DNA from: Geothrix sp. | Lineage (GTDB): Bacteria; Acidobacteriota; Holophagae; Holophagales; Holophagaceae | DNA: 64,000 nucleotides | Direction: 5' to 3' | NCBI RefSeq assembly: GCF_020622065.1 | Contig: NZ_JAHRYQ010000001.1 | Span: 682,001 to 746,000 of the forward strand | Shown here: positions 52,549 through 60,075 of the stretch, one piece after another | How positions within the stretch are numbered: the stretch's first letter is position 1 | Layout: every line of letters begins with the position of its first letter | Translations under genes and position numbers: made by a program | Notes under the pieces: generated by a model | What the model was told of the DNA's origin: nothing | Databases searched by the model: none | What the model saw: the letters and a program-made list of their open reading frames with translations, nothing else

Positions 52549-55500
52549 ATGTCCGGACGACCCTTCCTTCTTTCCAGGCTGGCCCTGGCCTTGGCCTTGG
52601 CAGGCACGGCCTCGGCGCAGACCAAGCTGCTGCGCTTCCCCGACATCCATGGGGACAAGGTGGTGTTCACGCACGGCGGCGACCTCTGGAGTGCCCCGGC
52701 CACGGGCGGCACGGCCACGCGGCTCACGGCCCATCCGGGGCTGGAGGTGTTCGCGAAGTTCAGCCCCGACGGCAAGTGGCTCGCCTTCACGGGCCAGTAC
52801 GACGGCGACGAGCAGGTCTATGTCATTCCCAGCGGTGGCGGCATTCCGCGCCAGCTGACCTTCGATCCTGCCGCCGGTCCGCTGCCGCCGCGGGGCGGCT
52901 ACGACCACCAGGTGGTGGGGTGGACGCCGGACGGCTCCAGCGTGCTGTTCCGCGCCTCCAGCGATGCCGATGGCGTCCTGAGCCGCACGGCGCTCTACAC
53001 CGTGCCCCTGGGCGGCGGGCTGGCGAAGAAGCTGCCCATGCCGACCGCGGGGCCCGGCTCCTTCTCGCCGGACGGCAAGCGCATCGCCTACGCGCCGATG
53101 TTCCGCGACTTCCGCCATTGGAAGCGCTACCAGGGCGGCTGGGCGCAGGATCTCTATGTCTTCGATCTGGCCACGAACGCGCAGAAGAAGATCGCCGCCA
53201 GCCCGCGCACCGAGCGCGATCCCATGTGGATTGGCGACAAGGTCTACTTCGCGTCGGATCGCGACGGGACGCTGAACCTCTACGCGGTGGATCCGGCCAC
53301 GGACGCGCTGAAGCAGCTGACCTTCCAGAAGACCTGGGATGTCCGCTGGCCGTCCAGCGACCACCAGTCGCGCATCGTCTATGAGCAGAACGGCGAACTG
53401 CGCGTGTTCAATGTGCAGGACGGCAGCGACCGCGGGATCTCCATCGCCGTGCCGACCGATGGCGGCGCCTCGCGGCCCTCGCGCATCAGCGCCGAACGCA
53501 ACATCGAGGGCTTCGCGCTGTCACCCAAGGGCGAACGGGCCCTCTTCGTGGCCCGCGGCGATGTGTTCACGGTGCCCGTCGAGAAGGGCCCCGTGCGCAA
53601 CCTCACCAACAGCTCCGGCGCCCACGACAAGCATGCCCGCTGGTCGCCGGACGGCAAGAAGATCGCGTTCATCTCGGACCTGAGCGGCGAAGACCAGCTC
53701 TACCTGGTGGATCAGGGCGGCAAGGGCAAGCCCGAGGCCCTCACCTCCGGGCTGGCGGGGATGCTGAACGCGCCCGTCTGGTCGCCCACGGGGAAGCAGC
53801 TCGCCTTCACCGACAAAGATGGCGTGGTCTATGTGGTGGGCATAGCGGACCGCAAGCTGGTCAAGGCCGCGAAGGATCCCCTCGCCCGGGTGGGCGACCT
53901 GGCCTGGTCGGCGGACGGCCAGTTCCTGGCCTTCTCCCTGGCGAACCTGAATGGCACCCGCAGCCTCCATGTGTGGAGCCAGGCGGACCAGCAGCTGCAT
54001 CGGGCCACCGGCGACCTGTTCCCCGTCACCGATCCCGCCTGGGATCCGGACGGCAAGTATCTCTATGCCCTCAGCCGCCGGGACTACGCGCCGCAGATCA
54101 GCAACCTCGAGTTCGACTATGCGGGCAACCGCAATGTGGATGTGGTGGCCTACGCCCTCCGCAAGGACACGGCCCATCCCTTCCCGCCCGAAAGCGATGA
54201 AGTGGGGGGGGCGCCCGAGAAGAAGGAAGACGGCGAGAAGAAGGCTGACAAGCCTGCGGAGGGCGCCAAGGCCCCTGCGGCGCCTGCGTCCGTCCGCATC
54301 GACTGGGATGGCTTCGAACAGCGGGGCGTCCGCGTGCCCGTGCCCGCCGACAACCTGGGCGGGCTGGAGGCCGTGAAGGGCTACCTGCTCTACAGCAAGT
54401 CCGCGCCCTTCGTGTACGGCGAAGCCAACGGTCGCCGGAATGCGGGCAGCAGCCTCTGGATCTTCGACCTGAAGAAGCGTCAGGAGAGCGAGCTGCTGCC
54501 GGAAGTCCAGGGCTGGACCCTCAGCCAGGATGGAAGCAAGGTCCTGGCCCGGGCTGGGCAGGGACCCGCGGCTTCCTACCAGCTCCTCGACGCCAAGCCG
54601 AAGGCTACTGAAAAGAAGATGGTCTCCACGAAGGAGCTCTTCGTGGACCGCATCCCCGCCGAGGAATGGCGCGAGGTCTATGACGAGACCTGGCGCCGTT
54701 TCCGGGACTTCTTCTATGTGAAGAACATGCACGGCTACGACTGGAAGGCCCTGCGCGAGCAGTACCGTCCCTGGCTCCAGCATGTGACGCACCGTTCGGA
54801 CCTGACCTATGTGCTGACGGAGCTCATCTCGGAACTGAATATCGGCCACACCTACACCGAGGGCGGGGACCAGTTCCTGCCCGAACGGGCCAAGGTGGGC
54901 CTGCCGGGCGCCCGCCTCGAGTTGGATGCCGCCGCCGGCCGCTACCGCCTCGCCCACATCTACCGCGGCCACAACGAGGAGCCCAAGTACCGCAGCCCGC
55001 TGACGGAACCGGGCGTGGATGCCCGCGAAGGGGACTACATCCTGGCCATCGACGGCGTGGAATTGAAGGCGGACGACAACCCCTACCGCCTGCTCCGCAA
55101 CAAGACCTTCACGGTGACGCTCACGCTCAACGGCCAACCCGGTTTCGAGGGCGCCCGGCAGGTCACCTACCAGCCCATCCAGAGCGATGCCAGCCTGCGC
55201 TACCTGGACTTCGTGCTGCGCTCGAAAGAGGCCGTGGACAAACTCAGCGGCGGGAAGGTGGGCTACCTCCACATTCCCGACATGGGCGGCCCCGGGCTCT
55301 ATGAGTTCATCAAGTGGTACTACCCCCAGATCCGCAAGGAGGGCCTGGTGGTGGATGTCCGCGCCAACGGCGGCGGCAACATCAGCCAGATGATCCTCGA
55401 GCGTTTGGGCAAGAAGTTGCTGGGCACCCGGTTCGGCTATGCGGGCGAGCACCCCACCACCTACCCGGGCACCGTGTTCCACGGCCCCATGGTGGCGCTC

Positions 55501-55857
55501 ACCAGCGAGACCAGCGCCAGCGACGGCGACATCTTCCCCTACCACTTCCGGTTCGCGGGGCTCGGCCCCCTCATCGGCAAGCGCACCTGGGGAGGCGTCG
55601 TGGGCGGTGGGAACAGCCCCCTGGTCGATGGCGGCAGCGTCTTCGTGCCCCAGTCGGGCACCAACGCGCCCACGGGCGAGTGGATCATCGAGGGCGAAGG
55701 CGTCACCCCCGACATCGAGGTGGAGAACGATCCTGCCTCGCTGCTGGCGGGCCATGACCGGCAGCTGGAGCGCGGCGTGCAGGAGGTCCTGAAGCGCATG
55801 GCCGAAAAGCCCATGACTCTGCCGAGGCGGCCCGCGGATCCGGTGAAAACAAAGTAG
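52549..55857 (+). CDS. Tricorn protease homologue (S41 family)
   Basis: A 1102-residue exported protein with a signal peptide (1-22). Residues about 25-660 form the two beta-propellers with repeated ...SPDGKxIAF...-type WD-like blades (for example FSPDGKWLAFTGQYDGDEQ and WSPDGKKIAFISDLSGEDQ). An Ala/Lys/Glu-rich linker precedes the C-terminal half, where a PDZ-like part and the S41 catalytic core lie: His767 in NIGHTYTEGGD and Ser991 in TSETSASDGDIFPYHF. Where the archaeal enzyme has Ser745 before the His, this protein has Gly766. It likely degrades peptides in the periplasm. GAGGTGA lies 5 nt before ATG52549; TACAAT at 52512-52517 may be its -10. Confidence 0.9.
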   Translation: MSGRPFLLSRLALALALAGTASAQTKLLRFPDIHGDKVVFTHGGDLWSAPATGGTATRLTAHPGLEVFAKFSPDGKWLAFTGQYDGDEQVYVIPSGGGIPRQLTFDPAAGPLPPRGGYDHQVVGWTPDGSSVLFRASSDADGVLSRTALYTVPLGGGLAKKLPMPTAGPGSFSPDGKRIAYAPMFRDFRHWKRYQGGWAQDLYVFDLATNAQKKIAASPRTERDPMWIGDKVYFASDRDGTLNLYAVDPATDALKQLTFQKTWDVRWPSSDHQSRIVYEQNGELRVFNVQDGSDRGISIAVPTDGGASRPSRISAERNIEGFALSPKGERALFVARGDVFTVPVEKGPVRNLTNSSGAHDKHARWSPDGKKIAFISDLSGEDQLYLVDQGGKGKPEALTSGLAGMLNAPVWSPTGKQLAFTDKDGVVYVVGIADRKLVKAAKDPLARVGDLAWSADGQFLAFSLANLNGTRSLHVWSQADQQLHRATGDLFPVTDPAWDPDGKYLYALSRRDYAPQISNLEFDYAGNRNVDVVAYALRKDTAHPFPPESDEVGGAPEKKEDGEKKADKPAEGAKAPAAPASVRIDWDGFEQRGVRVPVPADNLGGLEAVKGYLLYSKSAPFVYGEANGRRNAGSSLWIFDLKKRQESELLPEVQGWTLSQDGSKVLARAGQGPAASYQLLDAKPKATEKKMVSTKELFVDRIPAEEWREVYDETWRRFRDFFYVKNMHGYDWKALREQYRPWLQHVTHRSDLTYVLTELISELNIGHTYTEGGDQFLPERAKVGLPGARLELDAAAGRYRLAHIYRGHNEEPKYRSPLTEPGVDAREGDYILAIDGVELKADDNPYRLLRNKTFTVTLTLNGQPGFEGARQVTYQPIQSDASLRYLDFVLRSKEAVDKLSGGKVGYLHIPDMGGPGLYEFIKWYYPQIRKEGLVVDVRANGGGNISQMILERLGKKLLGTRFGYAGEHPTTYPGTVFHGPMVALTSETSASDGDIFPYHFRFAGLGPLIGKRTWGGVVGGGNSPLVDGGSVFVPQSGTNAPTGEWIIEGEGVTPDIEVENDPASLLAGHDRQLERGVQEVLKRMAEKPMTLPRRPADPVKTK

Positions 55858-55863
55858 GCCTGA

Positions 55864-55874
55864 TGGTCAGACCA
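55864..55874. promoter_or_regulatory. GntR (FadR/LldR-type) operator, site 1
   Basis: TGGTCAGACCA is a perfect palindrome matching the TGGTCnGACCA core bound by GntR regulators of the FadR subfamily (FadR, LldR, GlcC). It sits 7 nt after the tricorn gene stop and 150 nt before the LctP start. The cognate regulator gene is not in the window. Confidence 0.65.
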
Positions 55875-55920
55875 CAAGGAGTTGAACCGAAAAAATCCTA
55901 AGCTCAGACTGAAGAGACAG

Positions 55921-55956
55921 GGGCTCATGCCGGGAAGGCATGAGCCCTCGTTTTTT
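55921..55956 (+). terminator. Intrinsic terminator between tricorn gene and lctP
   Basis: A perfect 11-bp stem (GGGCTCATGCC, 55921-55931, with GGCATGAGCCC, 55937-55947) around a GGGAA loop is followed by TCGTTTTTT. It most simply ends the tricorn transcript. Because it lies between two operator copies it could also act as an attenuator of lctP transcription. Confidence 0.9.
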
Positions 55957-55973
55957 GAGGTTTTTTGGCTTGG

Positions 55974-55984
55974 TGGTCAGACCT
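55974..55984. promoter_or_regulatory. GntR (FadR/LldR-type) operator, site 2
   Basis: TGGTCAGACCT repeats the site-1 core with one mismatch, 110 bp downstream and 40 bp before the LctP start. It sits where the spacer of an lctP promoter would be expected, consistent with repression. A clear -35/-10 pair is not obvious around it. Confidence 0.6.
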
Positions 55985-56024
55985 TTGTCCGGTACCGTGT
56001 CAACAATCGATCCGGAGGTAGATT

Positions 56025-57650
56025 ATGTTGCTCGGCGCCCTTGCGGCCACACTGCCGCTTATCGTTCTGCTCATCGGCATTCCGCTGCTGATGAAGCCCG
56101 CCGCCAAGGTGGCGCCCGTGGCGTGGCTGGTGACCGTGCTCACCGCCATCTTCGTCTTCCACTTCCCGGCGAAGACCACGCTGCTGGCGGCCCTGCAGGG
56201 CGGTCTCACGGGCATCTTCCCGATCATGTACATCCCCTTCGGCGCGCTGGTGGTCTACAACGTGCTGAAAGCCACGGGCTGGATGGACAAGATGCAGGGC
56301 GCCATGGCGAACCTCACGGTGGACCGCCGCGCCCAGGCTCTGCTCATCGCCTTCGGTTTTGGTGCCTTCCTCGAGGGCATCTGCGGCTTCGGCGCCCCGG
56401 TGGCCATTCCCGCCAGCATCCTCATCGGCCTCGGCTACAACCCCATGATGGCCGCCCTGGTCTGCCTCGTGGCCAACACGGGCCCCGTGCCCTTCGGCTC
56501 CCTCGCCATTCCCACGGTGACCCTGGCCAAGACCACGGGCCTGGATGTGATGAAGCTCTCCCAGATGACCGGTCGGTTCATGGCGCCGCTGGCCCTGATC
56601 ATGGCGTTTGCCACGGTCTATGCCATGTCCAAGTCCAAGGGCCTGAAGGGCGCCATCGGCACCATCCTGGTGGCCGGCCTCAGCTTCTCCATCACCGAAT
56701 TCCTGGTGTCCAACTACATCGGCGCGGACCTCACCTCCGTGCTGGCGGGCCTCGCCTGCCTGGTCGCCGTGGCCATCTACCTGAAGGTTCAGAAGCACGC
56801 CCAGCCCTGGCTGTTCGAGGGCGACGCCCCGGCGAACGACGCCCCCAAGGAATTCCACTTCAAGGAACTGTTCCTCTCCTGGCTGCCCTACCTGCTGCTG
56901 GCCGTGCTGGTCATCGCCGTGAACCTGCCCAAGACCAAGCCCCTCTTCAACGGCAGCGCCGCGGGCTGGAACTGGGTGCTCCTCAAGGCCCAGATCTACA
57001 ACCCCGGCAAGCTCTACTCCTTCACCTGGCTGCAGAGCCCCGGCACCATCATGCTCATCGCCGGTCTCATCGCCTTCCCCTTCATGGGCATCAAATACTC
57101 GGTGATGGGCGAGCAGTTCGGCAAGACCTTCAAGCAGATGATCCCTTCCTTCATCGCGGTGGCCTGCATCCTGTCCATCGCCGAAGTGATGAACCTGGCC
57201 CTGCCCATCATCGACCCCAAGACCAAGCTGGCGGTGGTGGGCGACCTCGCCACCAAGCAGATCTCGATGGTGGCTACCATGGCCAACGGCATCGTCGCCT
57301 TGGTGAGCAAGCACATCTACCCGCTGCTGAGCCCGCTCTTCGGCACCATCGGCGTGTTCCTCACGGGCAGCAACACCTCCGCCAACGCCCTCTTCGGCAA
57401 CCTGCAGAAGCTCACCGCCCAGGGCATGGGCCTCTCCGACATCCTCATGGCCTCCGCTGGCAGCGCGGGCGCCTCCGCCGGCAAGATGATCTCCCCCCAG
57501 AGCATCGTCATCGCCGCCACCGCGGTAGGCCTGGCCGGCAAGGAGGGTCTGATCATGCGGCAGACCATCAAGTACACGATCCCCTATGTGATTCTCCTGG
57601 GTCTCATGGTCTGGGGCTTTGCGTTCCTGTTCCCGGGCCTCGTCCCCTGA
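56025..57650 (+). CDS. lctP: Lactate (or glycolate) permease, LctP family
   Basis: A 541-residue inner-membrane symporter with about 12-14 transmembrane helices. Family signatures include FGFGAFLEGICGFGAPVAIPA and TGSNTSANALFGNLQ with SAGASAGKMISPQSI. LctP proteins take up L- and D-lactate, and the GlcA branch takes up glycolate. GGAGG lies 6 nt before ATG56025. Two FadR/LldR-type operators upstream suggest control by the carried acid. A strong hairpin follows, ending the transcript. It contains the only ACGT tetranucleotide I found in the window (56260-56263). Confidence 0.93.
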   Translation: MLLGALAATLPLIVLLIGIPLLMKPAAKVAPVAWLVTVLTAIFVFHFPAKTTLLAALQGGLTGIFPIMYIPFGALVVYNVLKATGWMDKMQGAMANLTVDRRAQALLIAFGFGAFLEGICGFGAPVAIPASILIGLGYNPMMAALVCLVANTGPVPFGSLAIPTVTLAKTTGLDVMKLSQMTGRFMAPLALIMAFATVYAMSKSKGLKGAIGTILVAGLSFSITEFLVSNYIGADLTSVLAGLACLVAVAIYLKVQKHAQPWLFEGDAPANDAPKEFHFKELFLSWLPYLLLAVLVIAVNLPKTKPLFNGSAAGWNWVLLKAQIYNPGKLYSFTWLQSPGTIMLIAGLIAFPFMGIKYSVMGEQFGKTFKQMIPSFIAVACILSIAEVMNLALPIIDPKTKLAVVGDLATKQISMVATMANGIVALVSKHIYPLLSPLFGTIGVFLTGSNTSANALFGNLQKLTAQGMGLSDILMASAGSAGASAGKMISPQSIVIAATAVGLAGKEGLIMRQTIKYTIPYVILLGLMVWGFAFLFPGLVP

Positions 57651-57663
57651 TTTGACGAAACAT

Positions 57664-57701
57664 GACCGCCAAGACGCGCGAGCGTCTTGGCGGTCGTTTT
57701 A
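57664..57701 (+). terminator. Intrinsic terminator after lctP
   Basis: A perfect 14-bp stem (57664-57677 with 57682-57695) closed by a GCGA tetraloop and followed by GTTTTAT. It separates lctP from the glycerate kinase gene, whose start is only 27 nt further on. Confidence 0.85.
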
Positions 57702-57728
57702 TCCCTGACTGCATTCGAGGTGGATTTC

Positions 57729-58874
57729 ATGCGCATCATCGTGGCTCCGGATTCGTTCAAAGGCAGCCTCTCCGCCTTGGGAGTGGCTGAGGCGATGGAG
57801 CGCGGCATCCGGGCGGTGTTCCCGGAGGCGGACATTCTCAAGGTGCCCATTGCCGACGGAGGCGAAGGTACCGTCGAGGCCCTGGTGGCCGCCACTCATG
57901 GGCGCCTCCTGCATGCGACGGTGCGGGGGCCCCTGGGCGACCCCGTGCGCGCCCACTGGGGCATCTCCGGCGACGGCACCACGGCCTTTCTGGAGATGGC
58001 CGCGGCCTCGGGCCTGCCCCTGGTGCCGAAGGAGCGGCGGGATCCGAGGGTCACCAGCACCTTCGGGACCGGGGAACTGATGAAGGCCGCCCTGGACGCC
58101 GGTCTTCGGAAGCTCGTCATCGGCATCGGCGGCAGCGCCACCAATGATGGCGGCACGGGCATGGCCCGGGCCCTGGGCGCGCGCTTCCTGGATGCCGAGG
58201 GTCGCGACCTGCCCGAAGGCGGCGCGGCGCTGGCGCGCCTGGCCCGCATCGAGCTCTCGGGCCTGGATCCCCGCCTCGCGGAGGCTTCGGTCCTCGTGGC
58301 TTGCGATGTGGACAATCCGCTTTGCGGACCTCGGGGGGCCTCGGCCGTCTACGGACCCCAGAAAGGTGCCACGCCGGAGATGGTCGCCGAACTCGACGCG
58401 GCCCTGGGCGCCTTCGCCACGGTGGCCGCCGCGGCCACGGGGCGAGACATCGCCCTGCTGCCCGGGGCCGGCGCCGCCGGGGGCCTGGGCGCGGGCCTGC
58501 TCTTCTTCACCCCGGCCAGCCTCCGGCCCGGCGTATCCATCGTGCTGGAGACGACCCATTTCGAGACCCTGATCCAGGGCACGGACCTCGTCATCACCGG
58601 CGAAGGCCGCACGGACTTCCAGACGGCCATGGGCAAGGCGCCCGTGGGCGTGGCGGCGGTGGCCAAGCGCCATGGCGTGCCTGTGGTCTGCATCGCGGGC
58701 GGGCTGGGCGACGGCGCTGAAGAGGTGCTGGCCCGTGGCATCGATGCCCTGGCCTCCATCGTGCCCCAGCCCATGAGCCTGGAGGCCTGCATGGGGCAGG
58801 GCAGTTCCCTCGTGGAGACCGCCGTGGCGGGCGTCTGCCGGATGCTGCGCGTGGGCAGGTCGCTGGGCCGGTGA
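57729..58874 (+). CDS. garK: Glycerate kinase (GarK/GlxK family, 2-phosphoglycerate-forming)
   Basis: Phosphorylates D-glycerate with ATP, feeding it into lower glycolysis. The 381-residue protein starts MRIIVAPDSFKGSLSALGVA and contains PIADGGEGTVEAL and GIGGSATNDGGTGMARALG, all typical of the GarK/GlxK family. CGAGGTGG precedes ATG57729. The upstream frame is open but lies in the terminator of lctP. Its position beside LctP and malate synthase suggests a role in glycolate or glycerate metabolism. Confidence 0.95.
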   Translation: MRIIVAPDSFKGSLSALGVAEAMERGIRAVFPEADILKVPIADGGEGTVEALVAATHGRLLHATVRGPLGDPVRAHWGISGDGTTAFLEMAAASGLPLVPKERRDPRVTSTFGTGELMKAALDAGLRKLVIGIGGSATNDGGTGMARALGARFLDAEGRDLPEGGAALARLARIELSGLDPRLAEASVLVACDVDNPLCGPRGASAVYGPQKGATPEMVAELDAALGAFATVAAAATGRDIALLPGAGAAGGLGAGLLFFTPASLRPGVSIVLETTHFETLIQGTDLVITGEGRTDFQTAMGKAPVGVAAVAKRHGVPVVCIAGGLGDGAEEVLARGIDALASIVPQPMSLEACMGQGSSLVETAVAGVCRMLRVGRSLGR

Positions 58875-58886
58875 ATACGGACGGTG

Positions 58887-58930
58887 TCTAGGCCGCCGGC
58901 AGCAGGGATCTAGGCCGTCGGTAGCAGGGC
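58887..58930. repeat. 22-bp tandem duplication at the lysR 3' end
   Basis: Copy 1 (58887-58908) and copy 2 (58909-58930) match at 19 of 22 positions. Copy 2 includes the lysR stop codon and last codons; copy 1 lies just downstream. It may be a recent slippage event. Confidence 0.7.
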
Positions 58931-59800
58931 GTCCCGGACATGCTGGAGGAAGGCCTTTTCGGCGGATCCCAGGTGCCGCTCGGGATTCCAGACGAGATAA
59001 GTCGAGATCTGGATCTCGGGACCCTCCCAGGGCACGGCCACCAGCTGCCCGGTGCGGAGTTCCGCCTCCACGGCCATCCGGGGTAGGGGTGCGATGCCCA
59101 GGCCCACTTCCACGCAGCGCTTGATCGTTTCGACGCCCTGGAATTCAAGGAAGCGCCCCGGGTGCGCCCCGGCGTTGATCAGCTGCCGTTCGAATTGGTT
59201 GCGATAGCTGCAGCCGAGCGCCTTCAGCAGCACATCCTCCCCGATGAGGTCCTGGGCGGAGATCCCGGGGGACCCGGCGAACCGATGGGAGGCGGATGCG
59301 ACGATCAGGATCTCCTCGTCCCGGATCTTCTCCACGGCCAGGGTCTTGGAGGGGAAGGGCTCTTCCAGGATGAAGGCGAAATCCACGACGCCTTCCAGCA
59401 CCTGCCGCTTGAAGTCGCGCACGAAGCCTGGAAGGAACTGCAGGTGGACCCGCGGGAAGGCCTCCTTGAAGGCCTTCAGCACGGGCGGGAGCAGGTAGGT
59501 GCAGACGGTCTCGGGTGCCGTGAACCGGAGGGTTCCGACCCCGGCCTCATCCTGCAGGGAGGCTTTGGCCTCGTGCGTCAGGGCGAGGATCCGCTCGGCG
59601 TAGATCAGGAACCGCTCGCCGGGTTCGGTGAGCTCGAGCCGGTTGCCCACGCGGTTGAAGAGCGCTGAACCGAGATCTTCCTCCAGGCTCTTGATCTGGG
59701 CCGTCACGCTCGACTGGGCATAGCCCAGGGACAGCGCGGCGTTCGTGAAATTCAGGGTGCGGGCGGCCACGGTGAAGGTGGACAGGGTTCGGACATCCAT
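58910..59800 (-). CDS. LysR-family transcriptional regulator
   Basis: A 296-residue regulator. The N-terminal helix-turn-helix is FTNAALSLGYAQSSVTAQIK with LEEDLGSALFNRVGNRLELT following; residues about 90-290 are the periplasmic-binding-like effector domain. It is divergent from malate synthase with a 275-bp shared region, the usual arrangement for a LysR protein and its target, and also close to glycerate kinase. The inducer is unknown; a C2 acid such as glyoxylate is a guess from context. Confidence 0.9.
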   Translation of the reverse strand: MDVRTLSTFTVAARTLNFTNAALSLGYAQSSVTAQIKSLEEDLGSALFNRVGNRLELTEPGERFLIYAERILALTHEAKASLQDEAGVGTLRFTAPETVCTYLLPPVLKAFKEAFPRVHLQFLPGFVRDFKRQVLEGVVDFAFILEEPFPSKTLAVEKIRDEEILIVASASHRFAGSPGISAQDLIGEDVLLKALGCSYRNQFERQLINAGAHPGRFLEFQGVETIKRCVEVGLGIAPLPRMAVEAELRTGQLVAVPWEGPEIQISTYLVWNPERHLGSAEKAFLQHVRDALLPTA

Positions 59801-59955
59801 GGGGCAATTCTACCGGCGTCCCTCATGCCACCTGGAAGGCCCTTGAGGGCCGCGCCAGCCCCGATCGGTGATTCCGATTCCAGGGATCGAAAAGATTCTC
59901 TGGTTTCCAGGGCGCGGTGACCTGAAATTAAATGTCTAGGCAGGCAACCGAACGG

Positions 59956-59992
59956 CCATGAAGCCATGTCGTGGAATTCCCCGGCTTCATGG
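59956..59992. repeat. Inverted repeat in the lysR-malate synthase intergenic region
   Basis: CCATGAAGCC (59956-59965) and GGCTTCATGG (59983-59992) form a perfect 10-bp dyad with a 17-nt spacer, 84 nt before the malate synthase start. A smaller dyad CTGGTTTCCAG lies at 59900-59910. Either may be an operator; no T-N11-A LysR box stands out. The remaining intergenic sequence shows nothing else I can identify. Confidence 0.5.
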
Positions 59993-60075
59993 GCCCTTGA
60001 ACCGGCCCTTCTCAACCCGCACTCACCTGGAACCCCCAAGGACCTGGCCATGGGGGTTCGCCACCGGAGGCTACG

